DNA from: Bacteroidota bacterium
GTDB lineage: Bacteria > Bacteroidota > Ignavibacteria > UBA10030 > SZUA-254
DNA length: 38,558 nucleotides
NCBI GenBank assembly: GCA_030019075.1
Contig: JASEHD010000014.1
Span: 1-38,558 of the forward strand
Direction of reading: 5' to 3'
Part shown: positions 26,301-35,103 of the stretch, one piece after another
How positions within the stretch are numbered: the stretch's first letter is position 1
How the letters are laid out: each line of letters begins with the position of its first letter
Made by a program: the position numbers and the translations under genes
The notes under the pieces: generated by a model
What the model was told of the DNA's origin: nothing
What the model saw: the letters and a program-made list of their open reading frames with translations, nothing else
The model's database searches: none

Positions 26301-27005
26301 ATCAAATAAACTCATCATCACATGGAGTTTACCGATAGAAAAAAGGGCGCTCGCTTTCACCGGGGCTGGTGCATCGCTCTCGGCAACACGTCGGGCTTCG
26401 CGCTCTGCTAATTCAGTTTGACCTTCTTCAGCATACATCTCGCCGATGGCAAGTCGTGCCGGTAAAACACTGGAGCTTGCCGGGTATTCCTGAATGATTG
26501 ATCGAAAATTCTTTTTTGCATTTTCCCGTTCTCCAATGCGGCGGTAAAGCTGCCCCGCTTTCAGCAATGCCTCTGGTACAAACTGACTTTTGGGATGAAA
26601 AACTTTTACACGCTCGTATGCTGAAGCTGTCTCTCGCTCATTTCCAAGTGCGAGGAACGCATCGCCGACATTCAGCCATGCCTCAGGTGCTTTTGGATGT
26701 TCAATGTATGCGAGTGCAAAATTCTGAAATGTAATCCGGGCTTCGTCGTACCGCTTCAGCTTCATTTGCGTGTTGCCGAGATAGAAACGGGCTTCAATCC
26801 CATTCGACGTGTTCGGATATGCGTTGATGAAATTTTTAAACTGCTCAGCCGCTAAATCGTACATACCGTCGTTGTACAAACCAATTGCGAGCTTGAACTC
26901 GGAGTTTTCTTTTTCCTGAGCGAAGAGCGAAGAGCTAAGAGCCAAGAGCAAAGAGCATAGAGCGAAGAGCTTAGAGAATGACATGAATAATATTTTCTCT
27001 TTCAT
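23367..27005 (-). CDS. Giant exported tetratricopeptide-repeat protein
   Basis: 1212 residues. A signal peptide (residues ~1-29, ending SSSLFAQ) precedes more than 20 TPR units from about residue 35 to the C-terminus, with the YbgF/BamD-like spacing (e.g. YDLAAEQFKNFINAYPNTSNG.EARFYLGNTQMKLKRYDEA). Such long periplasmic or outer-membrane TPR proteins occur in Bacteroidota and are thought to scaffold envelope complexes. The signal peptide is encoded by a degenerate tandem repeat, and a perfect 17-base palindrome lies inside the gene at 25072. A TTTG-N20-TATCTT promoter stands about 75 bases upstream. It leads the operon with the 368-residue gene. Confidence 0.88.
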   Translation of the reverse strand: MKEKILFMSFSKLFALCSLLLALSSSLFAQEKENSEFKLAIGLYNDGMYDLAAEQFKNFINAYPNTSNGIEARFYLGNTQMKLKRYDEARITFQNFALAYIEHPKAPEAWLNVGDAFLALGNERETASAYERVKVFHPKSQFVPEALLKAGQLYRRIGERENAKKNFRSIIQEYPASSSVLPARLAIGEMYAEEGQTELAEREARRVAESDAPAPVKASALFSIGKLHVMMSLFDDAEATFKSITSNYKKTSAAIAAMFELGKLAITTHDYDAAVEYFKKVSSEDTADDSLQAEAIFETGRAYANQKEYGNAQKSFDKLISKFPKSSLAERTLLEAGRATISNGDNKSALQYAKKLLTINNSQFKGHALLLAADASIGLRLYAEAVRYYTNFIDTHAENPVTPVIMLKLAHLFENKLQDYGKALNIYDQINQRYTQSSQIVDAIVGVARCQENIGDYDGASKTYRDLLSQYPACDQFENIKQKIEFIKHHKMKDRDAGIEKLARLMGEVLTEKSKAELSFKLGAIYFNDLKDYESAAKQFSNAIDGGLSEDNLNDAFYFHARAYHLQSEMNPDLTNNAITDYDAFLKQFPKSKWSEDVAYFNYRLKSQQKNPTETISLAQEFLSNHPKSTQRDKVLFDLARLRRATTKAGAPADALQWLELITKEFPESPLVPNTLLERGNIYLSLKQRDSAAIVWEKAISYPAKDPSTLNAIWNLADLHRQNNDYAEAIVLLKRITVEFFYSSIAEKAISLLPELYIANNEYDQAIQVYSDILDEQRSSPIQKEIDLNLYYHLAAVHEKKGEGQKAIHYYNQYLVADSKGAYANKAFYSLGALARAQGKLENASAYFKQAAALGEIGSTSKDIADLLFQTEQYKEAAKQYFDLAQSTDSVPSKQLYQARGIVATLRLDKLPEAQKLIIDFEKAYPKNRIMKAEFEYEKALVYYRKQDYTTAKKLFENVADDFDDTRFGPWGHYYIGKISEVANKLEEAAKKYETILKKFPQSDVIPRVLLSLGNMHFNAERFEESIRYYQQITKSPENAGDILPYALNNLIEVYESTKMYDEALKTNRDYIERYPNDANIIDKKIKLGMLYIKIGYYDQAVLHFQNLIPEAGSLLEAEIRYNIGEAFYYKGDYQQAILEFLKVPYLVAKQGKVNWTATALYMAGQSYEKISKFDEAIGMYQQVIDRPGIDATFKAAARKEIDRVKSLLKKD
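25072..25088. repeat. Perfect palindrome inside the TPR gene
   Basis: GCCCGCC-TAA-GGCGGGC is a 7-bp perfect stem, GC-rich against an AT-rich background, read in frame as part of LARLRRAT. It looks like a small dispersed palindrome tolerated in a coding region. Confidence 0.5.
26919..26978. repeat. Degenerate (A)AGAGC(N)A tandem repeat encoding a signal peptide
   Basis: On the plus strand the unit reads GAGCGAAGA / GAGCTAAGA / GAGCCAAGA / GAGCAAAGA / GAGCATAGA, about seven units. On the minus strand it encodes SKLFALCSLLLALSSSLFA, residues 11-29 of the TPR protein, i.e. the hydrophobic core and tail of its signal peptide. Confidence 0.75.
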
Positions 27006-27048
27006 GGAAACGTCTTGAAATTTGATTTTTTACCAGTTAATGATAACT

Positions 27049-27076
27049 AAAATCTGCAATCTGCAATCTGAAATCT
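27049..27076. repeat. Degenerate AATCTGC tandem repeat in the TPR gene leader
   Basis: AAATCTGC / AATCTGC / AATCTGA / AATC: four 7-base units. It lies between the predicted promoter and the start of the TPR gene, so it forms part of its untranslated leader. Confidence 0.5.
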
Positions 27077-27078
27077 TT

Positions 27079-27110
27079 AAAAGATAGCTGAATTTTGGGA
27101 GTTGTGCAAA
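27079..27110 (-). promoter_or_regulatory. Bacteroidota-type promoter of the TPR operon
   Basis: On the minus strand TTTG (27110-27107), a 20-base spacer and TATCTTTT (27086-27079) fit the TTTG-N19-21-TAnnTTTG pattern known in Bacteroidota. The spacer closely matches the promoter of the tyrosine phenol-lyase gene. Confidence 0.6.
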
Positions 27111-27241
27111 CAGAAGCAGCGATTCCGATATTAACGAAACCGCCGCAATCTTTTTTTATGATGAATCCTACTAATGCGTATACCGATAGTTTGCGTTAAT
27201 ACAAGGGACGATGTATCCACAAACTATAACCAGCAACTGAT

Positions 27242-27270
27242 GAACTAAAACCAAAAACCAAAAACTAAGA
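27242..27270. repeat. Degenerate AACCAAAAACT tandem repeat
   Basis: Units ACTAAAACC / AAAAACC / AAAAACTAAG repeat in the spacer downstream of the tyrosine phenol-lyase gene. The rest of 27113-27290 contains no recognisable feature. Confidence 0.4.
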
Positions 27271-27290
27271 ATAATATTACAGATACGCAT

Positions 27291-28885
<1,595 letters not shown>

Positions 28886-28930
28886 AACACATTACCAATG
28901 CAAAATTAAAAATGCAAAAGGAAAAAGGGT

Positions 28931-29872
28931 ATGCTCAATTATATTTGGCTCTCACTCATTGTTATTGGAATCTTGGTGGCTGTTCTAAGCGATTGGTGGG
29001 ACATCTCTACGAATAAATACCAGAATGGTGAAATATCGACAGTTTCAATCCGTCTTTCCAACAATCCAACAATCCCGCTTGATAAATCAAAGAAATATCC
29101 TTGCACATTGATTTACTCTGAGGAACTTGGGATTATTCAAAATGCTGAACTGCTTGTTGGAAATGAACATTCTGGGGTGCTCCATATTTCTGTAGATGAA
29201 AACACACCACCTCTGTGGCGAGAAATTTTCAAAGCACAAAAAAATAACAATTATCTCCTCGCTCATGTTAAGTGGGAGAGTATCAGTGGACTAAAATTCC
29301 CTGCAACAATGACGTTTGATCCTGTCAAATTTGTTAAACTTAATAAAGTTACAAATGAAGGCATCATCAAATATGCGAAGATAGCCGTCGAACTTGCAAT
29401 CGGACTCATCGGTATCATGGCGCTTTGGCTTGGGATTATGAAGATTGCCGAGCAATCTGGTTTGGTTGCTAAACTTGCAGGAATGCTCAAGCCGATCACG
29501 ACTCGATTATTCCCGGATGTCCCAGCCGATCATCCCGCGATGGGTGCAATGATAATGAATATCTCTGCTAACATGCTTGGACTTGCAAACGCCGCTACAC
29601 CACTCGGCTTGAAAGCAATGGAAGAGCTGAACAAACTCAACAAAAAAATTGGCACAGCAACCGACGCGATGTGTACGTTTCTTGTAATCAATACGAGTAA
29701 TGTACAATTGATACCTGCAACTGTAATTGCAATTAGAGCAGCATCTGGCTCGGTAAACCCGACTGAAATACTCGGACTAGTGATTGTTGCAACTGCGATT
29801 AGTACGGTTGTGGGTGTGATTACGGTGAAGCTCATGGCGAGATTGCGGATTTTTAAGAGACAGCTTAGCTGA
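28931..29872 (+). CDS. spmA: SpmA-like nucleoside-recognition (Gate) membrane protein
   Basis: 313 residues. An N-terminal membrane helix, an extra ~110-residue soluble insert (KNNYLLAHVKWESISGLKF) and then the Gate/nucleoside-recognition core: IGIMALWLGIMKIAEQSGLV, LFPDVPADHPAMGAMIMNI, ANMLGLANAATPLGLKAM and CTFLVINTSNVQLIP. This matches spore maturation protein A, which is widespread in non-sporulating bacteria with unknown transport role. spmB follows, but with a four-helix-bundle gene between them. A strong promoter precedes. Confidence 0.85.
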   Translation: MLNYIWLSLIVIGILVAVLSDWWDISTNKYQNGEISTVSIRLSNNPTIPLDKSKKYPCTLIYSEELGIIQNAELLVGNEHSGVLHISVDENTPPLWREIFKAQKNNNYLLAHVKWESISGLKFPATMTFDPVKFVKLNKVTNEGIIKYAKIAVELAIGLIGIMALWLGIMKIAEQSGLVAKLAGMLKPITTRLFPDVPADHPAMGAMIMNISANMLGLANAATPLGLKAMEELNKLNKKIGTATDAMCTFLVINTSNVQLIPATVIAIRAASGSVNPTEILGLVIVATAISTVVGVITVKLMARLRIFKRQLS

Positions 29873-29881
29873 GAGCGTAGG

Positions 29882-30343
29882 GCATAGAGCGTAGAGTGAC
29901 ATGGAAAGATTGTTGAACAATTTATTTCAATTTTAATAGGAGAAAGGATTATGTTTCGATTTGAAAATCTTGAGATATGGAAAAGGTCAATTCAGATTAC
30001 TGATGAGATATTTAATATTGCCGATATTATTGAAAGCAAACATCATTACAGATTTGCGGACCAATTACGGGGTGCTGTGCTTTCGATTTCGAATAATATC
30101 GCAGAAGGATCTGGCAGTTCTTCAAAAAGGGATTTTACCCAATTCCTTAATTACACCCATCGTTCGATTTTCGAAACAGTAAATATGTTAATCATTGCTT
30201 GTCGGAGGAAATATATAAATGAGGATCAAAAAAATAATCTAAGAAATGAGCTTGAAGAAATCAGCAAAATGGTTTCAGGTTTTTCAAGATCATTAAATCA
30301 CAAAATTAAAAATACTCTAACCTCTGTCCTCTAAGTTCTATGC
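29882..30343. other. Inverted repeats enclosing the four-helix-bundle ORF
   Basis: GCATAGAGCGTAGAGTGACA (29882-29901) matches the reverse complement of 30325-30343 at 17 positions with one single-base gap. The right arm contains the stop codon of the enclosed ORF and reaches to the first ATG of spmB. In a transcript the arms could form a stem that loops out the ~420 bases between. Confidence 0.5.
29951..30334 (+). CDS. Four-helix-bundle protein (S23 / 23S rRNA intervening-sequence type)
   Basis: 127 residues beginning FRFENLEIWKRSIQI, with the signature YRFADQLRGAVLSISNNIAEGSG and FLNYTHRSIFET: the four-helix-bundle family first seen encoded in 23S rRNA intervening sequences, related to the Avd accessory protein of retroelements. 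Function unknown, nucleic acid binding suspected. AGGAGAAAGG precedes the ATG. It is inserted between spmA and spmB and enclosed by inverted repeats, unlike the usual adjacent spmA-spmB pair. Confidence 0.88.
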   Translation: MFRFENLEIWKRSIQITDEIFNIADIIESKHHYRFADQLRGAVLSISNNIAEGSGSSSKRDFTQFLNYTHRSIFETVNMLIIACRRKYINEDQKNNLRNELEEISKMVSGFSRSLNHKIKNTLTSVL

Positions 30344-30348
30344 TAACC

Positions 30349-30891
30349 ATGGAATTACTCATTAACATAATCAGCACACTCTCAATCATCGCTATTCCGG
30401 CGTTGATATTCTTTATTGTAATCTACGGGACAATCAAGAAAGTAAAAATCTACGAAGCATTCGTCGAGGGTGCTAAGGAAGGTTTCAATGTCGGAGTTAG
30501 GATCATTCCGTACCTCGTTGCAATGCTCGTTGCAATCGGGATTTTCCGTGCGGGTGGCGCTATGGAAATTCTAGCATTCGTTCTTTCACCAATTACAAAT
30601 CTAATTGGTATGCCGGCAGAAGCACTGCCGATGGCAATGATGCGTCCGCTTTCGGGGAGTGGGGCTCTCGGAGTTATGTCGGAGATTATCAATACTCATG
30701 GTGCCGATTCACTCATTGGCAGAATGGTATCCGTTATGATGGGAAGCGGTGAAACAACTTTTTATGTGCTTGCTATTTACTTCGGTTCGGTTAGTATTCA
30801 GAAAACTCGTCAAGCTGTACCAGCAGGCATAATTGCAGATATTGTTGGGATTTTAATGTCGGTATGGTTGGTTAATCTTATCTTTGGATAA
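30349..30891 (+). CDS. spmB: SpmB-like nucleoside-recognition (Gate) membrane protein
   Basis: About 180 residues: STLSIIAIPALIFFIVIYGTIKKVKIYEAFVEGAKEGF, IIPYLVAMLVAIGIFR, RPLSGSGALGVM, and SVMMGSGETTFYVLAIYFGSV, all characteristic of SpmB. ATG 30349 gives the typical family N-terminus; ATG 30340 three codons earlier is possible. It probably forms a complex with SpmA. The last 47 bases (30844-30890) occur again, diverged, at 31550-31596 beyond the toxin-antitoxin genes. Confidence 0.9.
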   Translation: MELLINIISTLSIIAIPALIFFIVIYGTIKKVKIYEAFVEGAKEGFNVGVRIIPYLVAMLVAIGIFRAGGAMEILAFVLSPITNLIGMPAEALPMAMMRPLSGSGALGVMSEIINTHGADSLIGRMVSVMMGSGETTFYVLAIYFGSVSIQKTRQAVPAGIIADIVGILMSVWLVNLIFG

Positions 30892-30901
30892 AATTATTTA
30901 C

Positions 30902-30930
30902 TTGACAGCGGTAATATATATTATTATTAT
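30902..30930 (+). promoter_or_regulatory. Sigma70-like promoter of the DUF433/DUF5615 module
   Basis: TTGACA (30902-30907), 17-base spacer, TATTAT (30925-30930), beginning 11 bases after the spmB stop and 35 bases before the antitoxin start. Confidence 0.55.
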
Positions 30931-30964
30931 AAGAATACAATCATAATTAATTATTTGGGTATTT

Positions 30965-31237
30965 ATGGATAAAACAATTATTGAACATTTCCACATTACG
31001 CGTAAAGAAAGTACAGGAGAACCAATTATTAAGGGAACTAGCGTTTCTGTACGCGCTATTGCTGAACTTTGGCTAATGGGCGCCCAACCGGAAGAAATTC
31101 TTACTCATATGCCTCATCTTTCGCTATCTCAAATTTTTGATGCTCTTTGTTATTATAATGACCACAAGGAGGAAATCGAAAAGTTCATTAAGAATAATTC
31201 TGTCCCTGGGGAATTAAGTGGTACGCGTTTACCTTGA
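30965..31237 (+). CDS. DUF433 family antitoxin
   Basis: 90 residues with the DUF433 core: GEPIIKGTSVSVRAIAELWLMGAQPEEILTHMPHLSLSQIFDALCYYNDHKEEI, a winged-helix-like domain that neutralises and probably autoregulates a PIN-like toxin. The 3' end overlaps the downstream toxin gene by 20 bases. The pair lies between spmB and a second copy of the spmB 3' end. Confidence 0.88.
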   Translation: MDKTIIEHFHITRKESTGEPIIKGTSVSVRAIAELWLMGAQPEEILTHMPHLSLSQIFDALCYYNDHKEEIEKFIKNNSVPGELSGTRLP

Positions 31238-31550
31238 TGAAGATGTCTCGGTACTGATTGCAGTTTTATTACGAGCCAGAAGCATTGATGCAATCGCTAC
31301 AAAAGATGTAGAAATGCTTGGAAAAAGTGACGAAGACAATCTGAAAAAAGCGATTTCATTAAAATGCATTTTTATTACACACAACAGAGTAGATTTTGAA
31401 AATATGTATTCAAAGTACATACAAAATGAAATTCATCACTATGGGATCATAGTTCTCTCCCGCAAACGGGACGTGTACGCTTCTGCTCAGAAATTAGTTC
31501 GTTTCTTTTCACAACATAAAAACATAGATAATCAACTATGGTACGCATAG
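31218..31550 (+). CDS. DUF5615 PIN-like toxin
   Basis: 110 residues: VRVYLDEDVSVLIAVLLRA with the acidic pair DED, KDVEMLGKSDEDNL and FITHNRVDFE, typical of the DUF5615/Mut7-C-like PIN-type RNase toxins paired with DUF433. GTG 31218 is used; it lies within the antitoxin gene and gives the standard N-terminus. The final base of its stop codon (31550) is the first base of the duplicated spmB 3' end. Confidence 0.87.
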   Translation: MVRVYLDEDVSVLIAVLLRARSIDAIATKDVEMLGKSDEDNLKKAISLKCIFITHNRVDFENMYSKYIQNEIHHYGIIVLSRKRDVYASAQKLVRFFSQHKNIDNQLWYA

Positions 31551-31596
31551 TTGGGATTTTAATGTCTGTATGGTTGGTGAATTTGATCTTTGTGTA
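31550..31596 (+). pseudogene. Displaced copy of the spmB 3' end
   Basis: 47 bases matching 30844-30890 at 41 positions. It encodes VGILMSVWLVNLIFV and a stop, against VGILMSVWLVNLIFG in spmB; differences are mostly at silent positions. It is a gene end without a gene. Confidence 0.85.
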
Positions 31597-31603
31597 ATTT
31601 AGC

Positions 31604-31632
31604 TTGATTTTTATGCAATCCTTGCCTATATT
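31604..31632 (+). promoter_or_regulatory. Sigma70-like promoter of the proline dehydrogenase gene
   Basis: TTGATT (31604-31609), 17-base spacer, TATATT (31627-31632), about 52 bases before the start at 31684. Confidence 0.5.
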
Positions 31633-31683
31633 CACAAAGCTAATTTTTTCTAATTTTCGATAAATCCGCCTCAATATTAGTTA

Positions 31684-32592
31684 ATGAATCTATTAAATAA
31701 GCTAATCGTTACGGTACTTCCGGCAATTCCTAAACCCATTGTTCGGAAATTTGCCAATCGGTATATTGCTGGTGATAAATTATCGGATGCTGTACGAGTT
31801 GTAAAAGAACTGAACTCAAAGGGCTGCATAGCGACACTCGATGTTTTAGGTGAAGCTATAACAACCAAAGAGGAAGCCATATCGGCGCGGAATGCAATCC
31901 TTGAATTGTTTCCTATTATTCAAAAAGAAAAATTAGATTCGAATGTTTCTATCAAACTAACTCAACTTGGTTTGGCGCTTGACAAAAATTTTTGTTTGGA
32001 AAATGTTCGAATGATTGTGTCGAAAGCAAAAGAGATGAACAACTTCGTTCGTATTGACATGGAAGATTCTCCAACAACTGATGATACAATTTGGGTGTAC
32101 AGACAGATACGAAAAGATTTTAACAATTGCGGAATTGTTTTTCAAGCATATTTGCGTAGAACCGAAAATGATACAGATCAACTAATCAAAGATGGGCTCG
32201 GACACTTTCGATTGTGTAAAGGGATTTATGTAGAGCCAGCAGAGATTGCATTTAAAGGACATGATGAAATCAATCAGAACTTCATCCAAGTGATGAAGAA
32301 GATGTTAGAAAAAAAAGCATATATTGGTATTGCAACACATGATGATATTTTAGTTGATGCCGCGTACCGCATCATTCAATCTATGAAGCTGCAAAAACAT
32401 GAATACGAATTCCAGATGCTGCTTGGGGTTCGAGATGAGTTAAGAACTAAGATTGTGAGAGACGGGCATCGGATGCGTGTATACGTTCCGTTCGGAGAAC
32501 ATTGGTACAGGTATTCCATTCGCCGCTTTAAAGAAAATCCACAAATTGCAGGATATGTTTTAAAAGCATTATTCCATCGAAATAGTAAGTAA
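31684..32592 (+). CDS. Proline dehydrogenase (monofunctional)
   Basis: 302 residues forming the FAD-dependent (beta-alpha)8 barrel that oxidises proline to pyrroline-5-carboxylate. Seen: FVRIDMEDSPTT, GIVFQAYLRRTENDT, RLCKGIYVEP (FAD/substrate region), ATHDD, EFQMLLGVRDE, and the C-terminal RVYVPFGEHWYRYSIRRFKENP with the substrate-binding Y..RR. The separate P5C dehydrogenase gene is not in the window. It precedes the OPT transporter by 38 bases, which suggests one peptide/proline-use unit. Confidence 0.92.
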   Translation: MNLLNKLIVTVLPAIPKPIVRKFANRYIAGDKLSDAVRVVKELNSKGCIATLDVLGEAITTKEEAISARNAILELFPIIQKEKLDSNVSIKLTQLGLALDKNFCLENVRMIVSKAKEMNNFVRIDMEDSPTTDDTIWVYRQIRKDFNNCGIVFQAYLRRTENDTDQLIKDGLGHFRLCKGIYVEPAEIAFKGHDEINQNFIQVMKKMLEKKAYIGIATHDDILVDAAYRIIQSMKLQKHEYEFQMLLGVRDELRTKIVRDGHRMRVYVPFGEHWYRYSIRRFKENPQIAGYVLKALFHRNSK

Positions 32593-32630
32593 TGTATTAA
32601 ATAAATAATCAATAATTAAAGGAGATTTCA

Positions 32631-34727
32631 ATGGCTGAAATAAAATCTGGTGGGCCAGGATTAAAATATAAACCATATGTCCCGATAGAAACTGATATGA
32701 AAGAGTTTACAATACGGGCGTTGATCCTCGGACTCATAATGACTGTCGTTTTAGGTGCTGCTAATGCATACCTGGGTTTAAAAGCCGGTATGACAATAGC
32801 GGCAACATATCCGGCAGCAGTTATCGGAATGGCGATGCTGCGAATAATGAAAGGTTCGATACTTGAAGAAAATTTTGCACGTACTATAGGTTCAATAGGT
32901 GAGTCAGTAGCGGCTGGAGCGATTTTTACAATTCCAGCTTTTTATATTGCAAAAATTTGGCATCCCGATAACAATTCCTCATTTGCTACTGTAGAAAATT
33001 TTCTTATTTCAGTAGCAATTATGTTTGCAGGCGGCTTGTTGGGTATAATGTTCGTGGCGCTTTTAAGAAAAGTAATGGTCGAGGATGTGGAATTACCATT
33101 TCCTGAATCTGTTGCCGCTGGCGAAATTCACAAAGCCGGGCAAAAAGGTGGCGGAGGTGCAAAATTCTTATTTTCCGCAATGGGTATTGGTGCTATAATT
33201 AAAGCATTAGGAGAATTCAAATTGTTTGCTTCCGGTTGGGCTTCGTTTGTGCAATTTTTTGAAACCACAATTAAAGGTACTGCCTTAACTGCAAAGGGTG
33301 GACTATTACTCAGCTCTCCGGCAGTTAAACCGGCTTATTTAGGTGTCGGTTACATTATCGGACCCAAGTTAGCTTCTCTCAATTTTAGTGGTGGACTTTT
33401 AGCTTGGGGATTGTTAACACCGATAATTTACTATTTCTTAGGACCTTACATCAATTTAGAAGCTTGGGCTTCCCAATTGGCGGCTGCAAGTCAAATCTCA
33501 ATCGAAAAAGCTACCGAACGGGTTCAAGACCCGATTTTCCAGATGACTGAAATCTGGAAATTTATTGTTCGTCCAATTGCTATCGGTGGTATGTTAGTAG
33601 GAGCAGGTTATACACTCTTCAGAATGAGGAAAAGTCTGATAACCGGTATCTCACGTTCGATTTCGGATGTAAAGAAAGCTGCTACTGGCGAACACGTATC
33701 TATACGAACAGAAAAAGATTTAAGTTTTAATTGGGTATTAGTTGGTATTGGCATAGCGGCAATCGGAACATTTTTTATCTATAACTATTTTGCACAAGAT
33801 GTAGTTGCTGCATTAGTTGCAACTGTTGTAATGATAATAGCTGGATTTTTCTTTGCCGCTGTTTCGGGTTATTTAGTCGGTATCATCGGTTCATCGAATA
33901 ACCCTATCAGCGGTTTAACATTATCAACACTAATAGTTGCTGCATTATTGATGGTTGCACTTGGTATGAGCGGAGTACAAGGTATTGCCGCTGTACTAGG
34001 TGTTGCTGCAGTAGTTTGTGTAGCTGCCGCAGTAGCTGGTGAAATGTTGCAGGATTTAAAAGTTGGACACATTTTAGGCGGTACACCTTGGAAGATGCAA
34101 TCAGGAAATATCATTGGTGCATTAGTTTCATCTGCAGTAATGTTCATCCCATTAGTTATTTTACATCAAGGCGATATTAATGCTGGTAAAATGGCTGACC
34201 CACCGTACGAAGGTGGTTTCGGTGGTCCTGTCCTTCCTGCACCTCAAGCGAGTTTGATGGCGATGCTATCCACCGGGATTGTTGGTGGCGAAATGGCTTG
34301 GCCACTCATCATTGTCGGTATGCTTATGGGATTTGGTTTTATTCTGATGCAGGTTCGCAGCCCGATGCTCGTATCGGTCGGTATGTATCTACCTCTGGCT
34401 ACAACATTTGCAATTTTTGTTGGCGGTTTGATAAAAGGGATCGTTGAACGAATTAATGCAAAACGACAATTCAACGATGCTCAAAAAGCTCGTGTTGAAA
34501 ATACAGGAATCTTGCTTGCTGCCGGGTTAATTGCTGGCGAAGCATTAATTGGATTATTGTTCGCTGGTTTTGCCTTCGGCGAAATTCAACTCTTTGCGTT
34601 CTTTGCCAAACCAACATTCTTAATAAGTTTGGGAGTGTTTGCATTTATAGCATGGATTTTAATACAAATACCCGTAAAGAATGCCGGCAAAGCTGATGAA
34701 CCAGCACCACCATCGGCAATAATATAG
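32631..34727 (+). CDS. OPT family oligopeptide transporter
   Basis: 698 residues, about 15 hydrophobic segments. The N-terminal EFTIRALILGLIMTVVLGAANAYLGLKAGMTIAATYPAAVIGMAMLR is diagnostic of prokaryotic OPT proteins, as are LPFPESVAAGEIHKAG and SSNNPISGLTLSTLIVAALLM. It imports small peptides (some homologues metal chelates) using the proton gradient. AGGAG precedes the start. PqqD-like, MNT/HEPN and pepD genes follow in the same direction, so imported peptides may be cleaved by PepD. Confidence 0.93.
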   Translation: MAEIKSGGPGLKYKPYVPIETDMKEFTIRALILGLIMTVVLGAANAYLGLKAGMTIAATYPAAVIGMAMLRIMKGSILEENFARTIGSIGESVAAGAIFTIPAFYIAKIWHPDNNSSFATVENFLISVAIMFAGGLLGIMFVALLRKVMVEDVELPFPESVAAGEIHKAGQKGGGGAKFLFSAMGIGAIIKALGEFKLFASGWASFVQFFETTIKGTALTAKGGLLLSSPAVKPAYLGVGYIIGPKLASLNFSGGLLAWGLLTPIIYYFLGPYINLEAWASQLAAASQISIEKATERVQDPIFQMTEIWKFIVRPIAIGGMLVGAGYTLFRMRKSLITGISRSISDVKKAATGEHVSIRTEKDLSFNWVLVGIGIAAIGTFFIYNYFAQDVVAALVATVVMIIAGFFFAAVSGYLVGIIGSSNNPISGLTLSTLIVAALLMVALGMSGVQGIAAVLGVAAVVCVAAAVAGEMLQDLKVGHILGGTPWKMQSGNIIGALVSSAVMFIPLVILHQGDINAGKMADPPYEGGFGGPVLPAPQASLMAMLSTGIVGGEMAWPLIIVGMLMGFGFILMQVRSPMLVSVGMYLPLATTFAIFVGGLIKGIVERINAKRQFNDAQKARVENTGILLAAGLIAGEALIGLLFAGFAFGEIQLFAFFAKPTFLISLGVFAFIAWILIQIPVKNAGKADEPAPPSAII

Positions 34728-34739
34728 TAAATAAAGCGG

Positions 34740-35102
34740 ATGAAGATATTTAGTAAAAAGAAGTCTGAATTTGATAATTTTAACTTGCTCGATCTCAAAC
34801 CAGTTCGTATGTTTGAATTCGAGGAAGATCAAGGAGCAAAAGTTACTTTGCTGATCCCCAAATTCAGAGATAAAATTTTAGGTAAATATCTTCAGCCGTT
34901 GATTAAAAAGAAATATTTTAAAGTTAAGTTAGATGAATACGGCAGTTTTGTTTGGAAACAAATTGACGGACGAATAACAGTAAACGAGATAGTCGAACGG
35001 CTTCGGCTGAAATTTGGTGCCGAAGCCGAACCGGCTGTTGATAGAGTTGCAAAATTTATACAACACCTTTATCGTGGTGATTGTGTAAAATTTAATACTT
35101 AA
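34740..35102 (+). CDS. PqqD family protein (RRE-like winged helix)
   Basis: 120 residues. The C-terminal ~75 residues (VKLDEYGSFVWKQIDGRITVNEIVERLRLKFG...RVAKFIQHLYRGDCVKF) match PqqD, the fold that binds RiPP precursor peptides. The N-terminal ~60 residues include IPKFRDKILGKYLQPLIKKKYFKV. There is no radical SAM partner or visible precursor peptide. It starts 12 bases after the OPT gene, a conserved-looking pairing, and may have another peptide-binding role. Confidence 0.8.
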   Translation: MKIFSKKKSEFDNFNLLDLKPVRMFEFEEDQGAKVTLLIPKFRDKILGKYLQPLIKKKYFKVKLDEYGSFVWKQIDGRITVNEIVERLRLKFGAEAEPAVDRVAKFIQHLYRGDCVKFNT

Positions 35103-35103
35103 C

